64,000 bases of DNA from Heliopora coerulea. Taxonomy: Eukaryota > Cnidaria > Anthozoa > Scleralcyonacea > Helioporidae. Below are positions 22,129-33,077 of the stretch, in pieces. The translations under genes were made by a program, and so were the position numbers. Below the pieces are notes generated by a model. It saw only the letters and a program-made list of their open reading frames with translations. It did not search any database and had not been told where the DNA came from. Each line of letters begins with the position of its first letter. The stretch's first letter is position 1. The stretch covers positions 474,501-538,500 of the forward strand of contig JASJOG010000112.1 of NCBI GenBank assembly GCA_030142905.1. The letters run 5' to 3'.

Positions 22129-23345
22129 TCAGAGCATGCTCGTCTGCAATGTTCTTAAATAAACGTTCCCATATAAAACAGCATCATTGACATCGTCAAC
22201 ACTTTCAACTACATTCCAAGGAACTTCACGAAGATCTTTCAAGAATGCTGTTTTATCATACGATTTGAATGATCGAAATTCAATAACCTTGGGTGGAACT
22301 TTTTTAACACCTCCCTTGATAACGCTAACAATTAAGCTATGATCGTTGATGCTTGAATGAATAACATCACATTGAACAATTTTATGAGATGAATTTGTAA
22401 AAAACAAATCAATCATTTTTCTTGAATCTTCAGTAACTCTAGTTGGACTATTGATCATTTGCTGTAAGTCGTGATGCAAGCCAAACTTGCCAAGCTTTTT
22501 CCTTAGTGATGTTTTTCCTTCAGAAGAATAATCAATGTTGAAATCTCCTAGTATCACAACATCAGACTTATCTTAATTAATTGCATATTTTTGTCGAATC
22601 CAAAAAATAAAGTTATCAGTATCCGTATCACCAGGCCGATAGACGCAATAAAGAAATATGTTCTTGCAATTTTGGCGTAGAATTTCAATTAAGACTATCA
22701 ACCCCAGGCACAGTGGAATCATTCGGTGGTCGAAAAGAGATGTCCTGGCGGATGTAAATTAAAACACCACCACTCATAGTCTTATTGCAGCACTGCCTGT
22801 TTTTACGGATGGCTTTATAACCGTCAATCTGGATTTCACTATCTTCAATCTCAGGACTTAGCCAAGTCTCTGATATAGCCAGAACATCAAACGTCGAGCT
22901 TATTTAACAGCCTATTAATGTTCAAATGTGCTATCTCAAAACCTCTCTTTAGTTGTATCTTTGGGTGTAAATTTTGTGTAGGAGAAGCATTCAAGCTATG
23001 GTCAGAACAAAATATATCTTCCACAGATATTGAATCTTGGCCAGGAAATAAACAGTTTGAACAGAGCCAGCTTGCTTTGGAATTATTAGCAAGTTCAAAA
23101 TATTCATTATCACTCATACCTATACATCTTGAATGAAACCATTTTACACATTCTTCGCACTCTATAGCTCGTTGATTGGAACGACAGGCTTTATCACATA
23201 ATGCGCAAATATCAGTACCTCTTTTTGAGCCAGGATGGAAATTCACATCTCCAGATAATAAAATAAGGAAGAAAGCGTCGAATACAACATGTGTAATTTG
23301 CAAGCCTAGCTGCAACTTCAAAGATGGCATATCTGCATACTTCAT
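22129..23345 (-). pseudogene. LINE-B ORF: PHD finger and AP-endonuclease part
   Basis: The first frame (22887-23345) has a hydrophobic start and a Cys4-His-Cys3 PHD-type finger: Cys-Ala-Leu-Cys-Asp, Cys-Glu-Glu-Cys, Trp-Phe-His-Ser-Arg-Cys, and Cys-Ser-Asn-Cys at about residues 47-98. It then enters the endonuclease (Ala-His-Leu-Asn-Ile-Asn-Arg). The middle of the endonuclease (about 22560-22890) is broken by a stop and frameshifts. The frame at 22129-22557 keeps Gly-Asp-Phe-Asn, Thr-Arg-Val-Thr and Ile-Asn-Asp-His-Ser-Leu-Ile. In living relatives the enzyme nicks target DNA for reverse transcription; this copy cannot make an intact one. Confidence 0.8.
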
Positions 23346-23400
23346 GAATTCGTAGCAAGTGATAGTTTTTTTTTGAACTTTTACTTTGCTTCAAGGACAT

Positions 23401-24149
23401 CGAATAAGCGGGCTTTGCAGTTGTCCGAAATCATTATAAAAAAGAGAACTAATCGATAAGAATCATCAGGACGCATACAAGGGATGGCTTTCCACAAGGA
23501 GAAGACTTTTTAAAGTAAAGACGCTGATTTCGACGGATTAATGGATAAATGGGTAACAAAATAACAAAGAACCAAGATGAAGGTAAGTTACTTAGTACAT
23601 AGAAAACTATCAGTTTGTTTAGATAAGGTTCACGTTTTTGAAAATAGTGGATATTATCTATATAGCGCGAATAAACATTTTTCTGAAAATTCTTCACATC
23701 TTAGCAAGATTTGGACGTCATTTTTGTAATCAGTAAAAAAAAAAAAACCTTTTCGAAAGATATACACTGATGCTTTTCATAAATCTTGCCTTCAAAAGAT
23801 TATTTTCTTAAATTCCTCGTTGTAGAGTAAAGTTCTCACAAATGATAAAGTGGTCATGAGGTGCAATTAACGTACACAATCATCTGTAATCATTTCGCTG
23901 TGAGCTTAATTTTAATGAGCTGCAACCGACGCTTACATTGTGGAGGTCTCATATATATGTACATGCGTTGATGGCCGACAATCGAACGATGATTCCTGAT
24001 CTTCATCACTGCTTGATTGAGTGACTTCAATTTGTTGGCTACTTGTGTCATATTTTTGTCTTGATCGGCAAAATGGGCAAAATTAGAGAAAATGATTATT
24101 CGTTTTAGATAGAACATTTTCTATCTCTTCGATCGCAATCGTTAGCATT
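23401..24149. other. No supported gene
   Basis: Possible LINE-B 5' UTR up to about 23740, where an A-run occurs. The small minus-strand frames (23449-23697, 23890-24117) have no domain. Confidence 0.35.
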
Positions 24150-25023
24150 CATAGTGGATTATAACGATTTTGCTTGGGTCTGACAAATGTCCGGTCAACT
24201 AGACAGTTGCTCGGACATTGGCTAAAAATGGTCGGCTGGCCTTTCCAATAATTTTTTTTTGTCAGTTATGTTACGATAATTAATACAAAATATGAAGTCA
24301 CACAAGTCATACACCTCAATTTTCATGAAAATGTTCTTTAAAGTAACTGAGAAAGTTACACTTACAAATGTAAGTAAAAACTACAATCTTAACTGTTTAT
24401 AGCTTATAGGAACGTAAACACCTTTCTTCAAAGTATTGAACATAAACACAAGATTTTTTCCAATGTTATTGAGGAGAACTATATCAGTAGCAAAGGTTGC
24501 TACTGATACAGTTCTCCTGGGTTTCTTAGGCTGGTTGTCCGAACCGCTAGTCGAAACGTCGATTGATTGCTTAGAGGCCATAGCAATGGAAAAATGGAAC
24601 TATAATATACAAGTGTAAAAACGCATTTGAACTTTAAACTTTGCAGATCTGCACGTGTTTCTTCTACGTGCAATTACACGTGTGAGCAAACGGTGCGGAA
24701 TCTGAGAGTAGGCTGGGCTCGATAATTAAATATTTCAATTTTCAAATGGCGATTTCTACAACAAAATAAGTGCAGTCTGTCAAATGTGTCTGCTAAAAGA
24801 AAAGCTCAAGGTTTTTTTCTTTACACTATTTTCCATCCAAATATTTAACAGTTGGTAGGTTTATGTTTTTTTGAACAGTGTTAATCAAAAATACACCTTT
24901 AAGTTACATGAAAACTGTGTATTTTTTTGATCGGTCAAGATGCCCGTGCAGAATAAAATTGATCGGCCATTCGGCATTTTTGTTCGGCAAATAGCCGATT
25001 GCCGACCGTTATAATCCACACTG
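24150..25023 (-). mobile_element. hAT-like non-autonomous element
   Basis: Ends share GTGGATTATAACG as imperfect TIRs (left near 24152; right reverse complement CAGTGTGGATTATAACGGTC). GC-rich subterminal motifs (TCGGACATTGGC, TCGGCATTTTTGTTCGG) resemble hAT subterminal repeats. A minus-strand frame starts at 24581 (Met-Ala-Ser-Lys..., then Lys-Lys-Pro-Arg-Arg-Thr-Val-Ser-Val-Ala-Thr), reminiscent of the start of ZNF862-like hAT proteins, and ends after 66 codons. A perfect 22 bp-stem hairpin lies at about 24472-24522. No clear 8 bp target duplication. Confidence 0.5.
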
Positions 25024-25738
25024 GTTGTCAGTTGCTTTTACTTCCAAATGTCCAGCTCTTCACTGGGATTTTAGGACACGGGAAACTTCTGAAATTGCAA
25101 GAATCAAAGTTTCGAAATTTGGAATAACAGTGGGTGACGTTTAAGCTCATCACACTTAGTTAGAAGATGCACATACATGAGTGCTCAAGTCTTATAACAG
25201 TATTTAAAGTAAACTAACATTTTCTGATGGCGAGTATAACGCAAACCTCCTCCCAAATCTCAATAATAATTCATGAGGAACTCAAAGAAAAGTCACAACC
25301 TTGCCGTGTCTTTAAATGTGATAAACACACGTTGACTTTTCTCTTCAAATATTTGCGGCTCAGGAAACATTAAGCCTCAAACATTCTTCGTGAATTAGCA
25401 TGTAAAGAAGTTTGTCTTTGAAGTTATCTAAAAATTTTTCAGTACGTGTTTTATCGGATTCCAATTACTCGACTGCCGTCTCGTGTTTAAGATCCGATAA
25501 GACACTACTGCTCGTGCTTATAAAGTATTACGTATGAACGTGAATAGACCGATACACCTTCATATCGCGAAACATCAGCTCCCAAGACAATACGGAATAT
25601 GCAGAAATGTATCTAGGTTCAATACAGAAAAAATTTTGTCAATAAGGAGTCAAATTTATTTCGGGTAGGCAATTAATGTCTACTATTTCTGACTATTATT
25701 CTGTGCGTATTTTTCTCTTTTCTTTTTCACGTTTCAAG
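25024..25738. other. Probable intron before kinase exon, with hairpin repeat
   Basis: It ends in a strong pyrimidine tract and acceptor (TTTCACGTTTCAAG). At about 25445-25505 an inverted pair GTGTTTTATCGGAT...ATCCGATAAGACAC occurs. The same repeat type appears at about 52364-52430. Confidence 0.5.
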
Positions 25739-26650
25739 AATCAGTTCGTAACTCCATACTGCATTGGATTCCAAAGTCCACTAACCACCGTGACAAATTC
25801 GAGAAACTGATGAAAGTTGAACCCAAGAATTTGGAAAGGATCAGGCCAGCAGCAGTGTGTTTCGACAACAACTTTATAATCGGCAGTGGATCGGGTGGGA
25901 CGTGTGTTGCTATTGGATTATGGGAAGATGGAAGTGAAGTTGCTGTGAAAAGAGTACTTACATCTTCTTGTGGAAAGATGGCTATGAACGAATGTAATTT
26001 TGTGAATCTTGCAGAGTCCACTAATTCAAGTCATTTAGTTCGCTGTCGATATTTTAAAAAAGATGATGACTTTTATTACTTCGTTCTTGATCTTTTTGAA
26101 GAAACGTTAGCGGATTTTGTCCAAAAACAAAGTCAAACCAAAAAGTCTTTAGAAGATAACGGTCCGATCATCATAAAGGAATTATTAACTGGACTCCAGG
26201 CTCTTCATTGTGGTGAACTAGAAATTCTGCTTATGGATCTAAAACCACGCAACATCCTGGTTGATATAGACGGACATATGCACCTAACAGACTTTGGTAT
26301 AAGCAGAATTCTACCAGAAGGAGAGTCGACAGTTAGTACTGAAACTATTGGAACGAAGGGCTGGAGGCCTGTAGAAACTCTGTCCGAACAAAATAATTCC
26401 AGGGTTAAGTACAAGAGAAGATCAGACATTCAAGTTATGGGGATGATCTGTTTTTATATTTTAACAAAAGGAAAACATCCTTTCGGTACCACGTCTGACG
26501 AACGTGAAAAGAATCTGAAAAATGGAAAAGCAGTAGAATACGATGAAATTACTAATCCTTTGGCCCGTGAATTGATATCCTGGATGCTTGAACATGACAT
26601 TGAAAAACGCCCTCACGTGGAGGAGGCAATAAAGCATCCTTATTTGTCTG
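25739..26650 (+). CDS. IRE1-like serine/threonine kinase domain exon (partial gene)
   Basis: The exon begins after an AG acceptor in phase 1 and ends at a canonical donor GTAAGC (26651-26656); the reading frame beyond the donor stops after five codons. Numbering from the Met at 25810: glycine loop Gly-Ser-Gly-Ser-Gly-Gly (25-30), ATP lysine K47, helix-C Glu61, catalytic loop Leu-Met-Asp-Leu-Lys-Pro-Arg-Asn (141-148), Asp-Phe-Gly (161-163). The subdomain VIII/IX region Lys-Gly-Trp-Arg-Pro-Val-Glu, then Phe-Tyr-Ile-Leu-Thr-Lys-Gly-Lys-His-Pro-Phe-Gly, and the end Glu-Lys-Arg-Pro-His-Val are of IRE1/RNase L type. The His-Arg of the HRD motif is Leu-Met although Asp, Lys and Asn are kept, so activity may be reduced. 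A following KEN ribonuclease exon is expected but not found. A SINE dimer lies within the next 20 bp. Confidence 0.8.
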
Positions 26651-26669
26651 GTAAGCAATTGCATTAAAC

Positions 26670-27114
26670 TTTATATGTTGAATGTATGAGAGCTTGGAAA
26701 TATCTTCAGATGATAGATGAATGATCGTCAAGTCCTACACTCGGAAAAACGATTTCTGAGCCCCAGACAGGGATCGAACTCGCAACCTTCTGATTACCGG
26801 TGAGACGCTCTGGGCCTCAAAAATCGTTTTTCTGAGTATAGGGCTTGACGATCATTCATCTATCATCTTAAGATATTTCCAAGCTCTCATACATTCAACA
26901 TATAAACTTTATCTATCATTATGAATATATAGTGGCTTCCGCTTAAGTCGCACATATATGTCGAACTTGCACCTTGGCTTGCCATCTGAGTCTTGATAGC
27001 TCAATGATTATAGCGTCTTACTGGTCATCAGAAGATTGCGGGTTCGATCCCTGTCTGGAGCTCAGAAATCGTTTTTTTCAGTATAGGGCTTGACGATCAT
27101 TCATTTATGATCTT
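26670..27114. mobile_element. tRNA-derived SINE dimer with palindromic head, 13 bp target duplication
   Basis: AATTGCATTAAAC occurs at 26657-26669 and again at 27115-27127, bracketing the insertion. The left part (26670-26925) is a palindrome with arms of about 90 bp whose loop holds an inverted tRNA-like core (about 26757-26815). The right part (26926-27114) is a direct SINE with A-box-like TAGCTCAATGATTATAGCG and B box GGTTCGATCC (27041-27050). Related copies lie at 30647 and 31461. It inserted just inside the intron downstream of the kinase exon donor. Confidence 0.8.
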
Positions 27115-27127
27115 AATTGCATTAAAC

Positions 27128-29231
27128 CTTGACAGGTATATGTATCTTTTCTTGCATATTATGCATCGTGGCATAATGTTGTTATGATCTGTGTTACGGT
27201 AACTTGTTATTCAATTTTTTAATGTCATTTAGCTTGTAAGATGAAAATTACATGTTGTCTAGGAAATTAATATGAGCTTCCTCAGACATACAATTACCGC
27301 CGTTCAGAGAAATCTTTATGGTAGAAGCCCTAATGTTGGATAGAAAACCCTAAAACTACTTTTGCCAAAACAGAGAGATGAATGTTGTTTAAGGAGACGA
27401 TTGCTTTTTAAATTCACACATCGCTTTTCCTATAATTTTTGTATGGTTTTTCGACACGAATGTTTGCTTGGGTGTCAGTGCAGAGTTGAAATTAAACTGT
27501 GTAAAAAATATTAACATAAAAGGGCCGACGTAAACTCTTATGGACTCGAGCGGTCGTTGCCAATTAAAAACGTTGTAAAATATGTTCGCGGCGGTGAAGC
27601 CACCAAAGTCAATTGGATGGACTGTGAGCACGTTGACCCTGAAAATTTTGAATTTTTTTGTGCGCCAAAAGTGAATTTTCGGCAATTTCAGCGAGAAAAT
27701 GTTTAAAATTTATCGGTAAAGCGAAAGTGATAGTTGGACTTTTTTTGAAAGTGAAACTGAAGATGATATCAGTCTTAAGAAAACTTGTCAACCTGTGGAT
27801 GGTGCTTGTAACCCTTTATATTTGATGATCATGCATATGTATTAAGTGAATGTATATGTCGGATAAAAATCTTTCATGTAATCTCTTCGGCGATGCTTTG
27901 AGATGCACATGACATAAATAATTTATAATAAAACGTAATTGACCAATTGGACTCTTACAGATAATGATAACGGAGTGTGTAGGAAAGGGGACTAAGACGG
28001 ACTAAGACGAGAGACATGAAAAATGCGATAGAGAAATATTTCTCTTCTGTCTTTACTTGCTGCTGGTTCCCAGACTCTCTGACAGAAAATTGGCGATGTC
28101 GGCGACCGAAAGGGGAGCAACCACAGCCGCTTCTGCCACTACTTCTCCGTCGCCTTTCCCCATACACTAGTGGGGTGATACAGTGATGTACACGAAAAGG
28201 TGCTTCAGGTTTCTAGCCCTTCTTTTTAAATTATAGCAGGGTTAGACCCCGTTGTTAAAATAATATTTTTATTAGAAGAAAAATCTTCCAAATCATGCAG
28301 TGACCAAGTCGTAGGATAGATACTGCTTCAAATTTCATATAATGCTTTGTCGTTGCAAAGATTCAGAACAATGTAGAAGCACTGGCCACACTCTTCTTGA
28401 GAGAAATGATTTTTGAACATTTGATATTTAAAATTACAAGACGAGAGATAAAACTGTCACGAGCGAATGGTAGAGGGAACGTCGCCAGAAAAACCTAACC
28501 AATACCTGCCGGGAAAAAGTAACTTAGGAACTTTGGTACTAATCTAACGCAGGACTTTGGGGATGTAGTGCTCTCCTTCTCCGAGTAATTGGTATGTAGA
28601 TATTAAATAATGTGTTTTTGTTCTCACATTCCGGTGTTTGAGACAGTGGCGTGGCCAAGGGGGTGCCTGTCGACCTTCAAATTTCATTGGACTGATAAAA
28701 TTATTACCTAAAATATTTGACGGATGATCTTAGATTGCATCGAATCAGTATCTGGGGGCCTGAAATTCAAAATTTAAGTAGTAGCTTTATACTTCCAAGG
28801 TATCAGTATGCAAGTATCAGTATCACGCGATGTATAATTTACTTGGCAAGGATTGAAAATTAAAATTAGGTGAACTGATTGTGAACCAGAAGCATGCACG
28901 TATATCAATGTTTCCAATTTTGTGGAAATTTTGTCAATATTAGTCAACGTTACCCATTTTAAGCCATGCGAGCTTTTGCTTGATTTTGTTCTATTCTATC
29001 CTATTAACGTTTGAGAAAAAATAGGATGAAAAAATATTGCAAAAGTCACTTAATCGAATAAACATGAAACCAAAGTGAAAAGACTGAAGGCTTTGAAGTC
29101 ATTGATTATTTTGCTCGTCAAAGGCAGACTAGCTGCCGCCACAGAGTTATCACTTTTCAGGTACGATCAGTCTTCTGTTTTATATTTTACTCTGGCTAAA
29201 GCCAGACGATTTGATCGTAAGGGAGACATCC
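27128..29231. other. No supported gene
   Basis: Non-coding so far as can be read. Frames at 27389-27791 and 27955-28167 (minus) have no domains. Short relics of interspersed repeats are visible, for example AGTGGCGTGGCCAAGGGGG near 28645. Confidence 0.4.
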
Positions 29232-29571
29232 AGTGGCGGCTCCAGAATTGCTAGTCCGGGGGTAAACGAGGGTGAATAGAATTTATGAGGGGGGATAACC
29301 CCCAGGTGATTAATTATGCTAAATTTACTATGAAATATATATACATATATACTGTTAATATAAATGGAATATTTAATTTCTATGACCCCTATAAAGTATT
29401 ATAGTGGTATGACAATATCCCTCATTTTTCCATTTAAAATGAGTTTACAATGCATAAATAGTGACCAAGATATGCAAATCTTACACTTTGTAAAAGAATT
29501 AAAGGGGGCCAATGTGAAGACGGGGAATTTTTTTCTTGTGGGCAAGTGCCCCCTCCTTGCGCCGTCACTGT
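29232..29571. mobile_element. hAT-like MITE remnant
   Basis: The left end CAGTGGCGGCTCCAGAAT and the right end (reverse complement) CAGTGACGGCGCAAGGAG are imperfect TIRs of the CAGTGGCG type. No matching 8 bp target duplication is seen. Similar unit sequences (TTTTACTCTGGCTAAAGCC / TTTCACTCTAGTTAACGCC) lie on both sides. Confidence 0.45.
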
Positions 29572-29888
29572 ATATATCCTGCCGGAAAAGAGTTACAGCT
29601 ATCTCGATTAATACTGTCTCAATTCATGACCATCTCAATTCTTTCCCGACAGCATCAGTCTTCTATTATTTCACTCTAGTTAACGCCAGATTATTTTACT
29701 TGTCAAAGGTAGACATCCTTTGGGGAAAGGGTACAATTTTTTTCCTGAAGTCGGCACATTGCAATGCTTAGAGCCTGTTGATTAGTAGCATCGATTTACA
29801 AACGGCACTTCTTGGGTTCTGGGCGCATCTAGCCTTGTCATACTTTTAAATTCTTTCTGTTTTCTTTACTTTAGGCTTTGTAACGGTA

Positions 29889-29990
29889 TAGGATTAGGAG
29901 TTAGGTTTAGAGTTAGGGTTTGAGTTAGGGTCTGGATTAGGAACTGGATTAAGATTAAAATGAGTATCACAATTGCGATAAAGATTACGG
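29889..29990 (+). repeat. Degenerate telomere-like (TTAGGG)n tract
   Basis: Plus-strand sequence is built of variants of TTAGGG (GTTAGGTTTAGAGTTAGGG, TTTGAGTTAGGGTCTGG, GGATTAGGAACTGGATTAAG). A minus-strand frame rich in Leu, Ile and Thr across it is a repeat artefact. Confidence 0.65.
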
Positions 29991-30646
29991 TTAGGAGTGG
30001 AGTAGATATTTGCTCAAAACTTAAAAAGAGCCGCTCATTAACTTTTTCACTGCGCAACCTTTCCCGTTGACGAAAAATTGCCTGGCCGCTGGCCAGGGTA
30101 AAATTGTCGAAGTGTTATTTCGAGGGGAAGGAGTTAAGCGTTTTAGGAATCAGGATCTGTGGCCGGTCAAATAACCACACGCCACTAGTTGTGGAAAAAA
30201 CTCCCGCAAAATTACCAATCTATAGTTTCACCGTAAATCTATGGTAAACAGTAAAACGGTTGTGGAGACTTTTTTGTCGTCAAACTGTCAGATTCTTACG
30301 CAAGGCTTCTTCTTGAAACGTTGGTCTGTCTTCATCCTGTTTCAGTTTCACATGCTGTATTCTTTTTCCAACTTATATTTGAACTATGCGTAGTTCGGAT
30401 GTTAATAAATGTTGATTTGTTCACGACCTCGAACGAAGTTTCTCATTCCCGGCTTATGACAATCATATTGGTGAATAACTTAGGCAAGTCTTTTGGTTAG
30501 TTTTCCCAACAACAAATCATGAACCAAACAAGCAGCCATAGCTCACTGGCGTCCAAGAATAATTTTCGATTAAGTCTTTCCGGACTGAGCTTTCGGCTTT
30601 TCGATTTCCTTTCCACACATGGACCCGATTAAAGAATACCAACATA

Positions 30647-30845
30647 TAGTGGCTTCCGCTAAGGTCGCACATATGTCCAATGTGCACCAGAACTTACCAT
30701 CTGAGTCTTGTTAGCTCAATGGTTAGATCGTCTAACGGGTCATCAGAACGTTGAATGTTCAATCCCCGTCTGGGGCTCAGAAATCGTTTTTCTGAGGACA
30801 GCGCCTGACGAACGTTCATGTATTATTCAAGAAATCTCCAAGCCT
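30647..30845 (+). mobile_element. tRNA-derived SINE copy 1 in the tandem unit
   Basis: Begins ATAGTGGCTTCCGCTAAGG. A-box-like TTAGCTCAATGGTTAGATCG, B-box-like GTTCAATCCC (30757-30766), then the shared tail GAAATCGTTTTTCTGAGG. Confidence 0.75.
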
Positions 30846-31460
30846 TCACATTTCCAAAATATATATCTCATCAATAGCAACAAAAATGCAAAGTTAAATT
30901 TCAACTTTGAAAACAGTGTGTCTTTTAACAGTAACTTTAAATAAATTTCCTTTTACATAAAATTCCACGATAAACAGATAAATGTAAATTAGTATGGCTT
31001 CATGTCCTGATGAACGAACGTTGTCAGAGCGACAACAAATTTCAAAGTAAAGGTAAAGATCCTTTCTATCCTCAACTATGAAATGAAAAAAAATCAGTGA
31101 AACCTCAAATCTCATCACTCCGTCATTACCTGAATCGCGAATGTCACACTCCCCTGATCGCCTACTGTGACTTGTAGACCTGAATTGTAGTTGATCAATA
31201 GTTCCATAAGTGTTATGATTTGGCTGTGATCACTGCTGCCATTCTTAAAAAAAACTTTCTTATTCTCGGGTTACAACAATCATATTTGTGTATAACTTAG
31301 CCAAGTCTTTTGGTTAGTTTTCCCAACAACAAATCATGAAACAAACAAGCAGCCATAACTCAGTAGCGTCAAAGAACAATTTTCGGTTAAGTCTTTCCGG
31401 ATTAAGCTTTCGGCATTTCGATTTCCTTTCCACACATTTACCCGATTAAAAGATAGTAAC

Positions 31461-31660
31461 ATATAGTGGTTTCCGCTAAGGTCGCACATATGTCCAACGT
31501 GCACCAGAACTCACCATCTGAGTCTCGGTAGCTTAATGGTTAGATCGTCTCACTGGTCATCAGAAGGGTGCGTGCTTGATCCCCGTCTTTGGCTAAGAAA
31601 TCGTTTTCTTGAGGATAGCGCTTGACGAACGTTCATGTATTATTCAAGAAATCTCTAAGC
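31461..31660 (+). mobile_element. tRNA-derived SINE copy 2 in the tandem unit
   Basis: Collinear with the copy at 30647. The B box is degraded (TGCTTGATCCC, 31572-31582) but the tail is retained. Confidence 0.75.
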
Positions 31661-32139
31661 CTACACATTTCCAAAACATATATCTCATCAATAGCAACAA
31701 AAATGCAAAGTTAAATTACAACTTTGAAAACAGAGTATCTTTTAACAGTCACTTTCAGTAAATTTCCTTTCACACAAAATTCCACGATAAACAGATAAAC
31801 GTAAATTAATATAGCCTCATGCCCTGATAAACGAACGTAGTCAACGCGACATTAGATTTGAAAGTGAAGGCAAAGATCCTTTCTACCCTCAAATCTGGAA
31901 TGCAAAAAGATCAGTGACACCTTAAATCTCATCAATCCGGCATTACTTGAATCGCGAGTACCACACTCTCGTGATCGCCTACTGTGACTTGTAGACCTGC
32001 ATTGTAGTTGATCAAATAGTTTCATTAGCGTAATGATTTGGCCGTGATCACTGCAGCCTTTCTTGTGGAACACAATCAGCTAAAGCTCATCTGTTTTTCT
32101 CCTAAATCAATAAAACAACGCCTTGAAACTACGAATATC

Positions 32140-32300
32140 AATATGAACGAAATGGTGGAAAAGGAAGAGGGAAATGTCATTAAAAGGGTTTTGTGACCAA
32201 CACCCAAAGCTTCCTGACCATTTTGTTACTTTTTACTTCTTCTAGATTTAGAGAAAAGTATTGAACTTCTAATGGAGCTGACATGTACCGAATTTTGATC
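32140..32300 (+). repeat. Intron-end/exon-start fragment shared with 44540-44660
   Basis: About 115 bp shared with the 44.5 kb region, including GGAAATGTCATTAAA-type sequence and an acceptor-like end (TTTTGTTACTTTTTACTT...CTAG) at 32245. After it the frame reads Leu-Glu-Lys-Ser-Ile-Glu-Leu-Leu-Met-Glu-Leu and stops at TGA soon after. It looks like a copied terminal exon border of an unknown gene. Confidence 0.45.
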
Positions 32301-33077
32301 GGATTGAGCGCTTTAGGGTTAAAAGCGCTATATTTCGTAAAAATAATTGTTTTGTCAAAGCGACGAAAGTCTGATATGGAGCCATCACGTATTTTTCTGG
32401 TAAACCGACTTAAAGTACGCTTCCATCTTTGCCGAAAGTGAAATGCACCCTCATTGCAACTAGTTTAAAATGCTTGTAGTTATTTCAAAATGTGTTAGTA
32501 AAACGTTGGTTTTATACCGACAGGTTTGATTTATTGAAATAATACTGTAAATACTTTTTATAACTGACGTTTTTGAATGTTTTGTGCTACCTCCATGTCG
32601 ACCGCAAGTTAATAGCTCTTGTACCGGAAGTGGTAAATAAGTCAATACAAATTTCAATAGGTAAATAAATACAGTCGAACCCCTATTAAGCGGACACCTT
32701 CGGGACCTCGCTTAGATGTCCGCTTAAAAGGGGTGTCCGCTTAAAAGGGGTTTTGCAGAAAACACAACAGGGGGCAATTTTTCGTGTGATTTAAGTATCA
32801 AACAGTATATAATATAAAGCCTACTAAATGTCTACGTTCAGAATTATTGTAATTAATCACTACTAATATTTCGCGTTTCTTAGTTCAGTAATTTGGAAAA
32901 AAATCTATAAACGTTTGCTTTTGAGTCTCCCGCGATAGTTTACAATATAAAACATAACAAAGTGTCTAAGCTAAAAATGATGTTCAATTACTTAAAATTT
33001 ATCGAGCGTCTCTTACAGTCATTTGAAGAAGGAATCAATAAATGTTTGCTTTCGAGGCTCTCGCAGACGATAGTCTC

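Larger units (their letters stand above)
19979..23400 (-). mobile_element. Near full-length, decayed PHD-finger LINE (LINE-B)
   Basis: The element reads on the minus strand from about 23400 to a (TAAA)n-type tail at 19979-20003. Order: PHD finger, endonuclease, RT, C-terminal block. This is the arrangement of CR1/L2-like ORF2 proteins that carry a PHD zinc finger. Several stops and frameshifts split the coding region. No target duplication was determined. Confidence 0.85.
30440..32064 (+). repeat. Tandem duplication of about 0.8 kb, two copies
   Basis: Copy 1 (about 30440-31247) and copy 2 (about 31258-32064) are collinear and similar throughout. Both contain CAAGTCTTTTGGTTAGTTTT, GATTTCCTTTCCACACAT, a tRNA-SINE, and TGATTTGG[CT][CT]GTGATCACTG near the end. 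The period is about 817 bp. The SINE is inside the unit, so it was there before the duplication. Confidence 0.85.

Noticed and set aside
29364..29771. 135-codon plus-strand open frame
   Set aside because: It overlaps the end of a MITE remnant and repeated flanks; no domain.
29866..30057. Leu/Ile/Thr-rich minus-strand frame
   Set aside because: Produced by translation of the degenerate TTAGGG tract.
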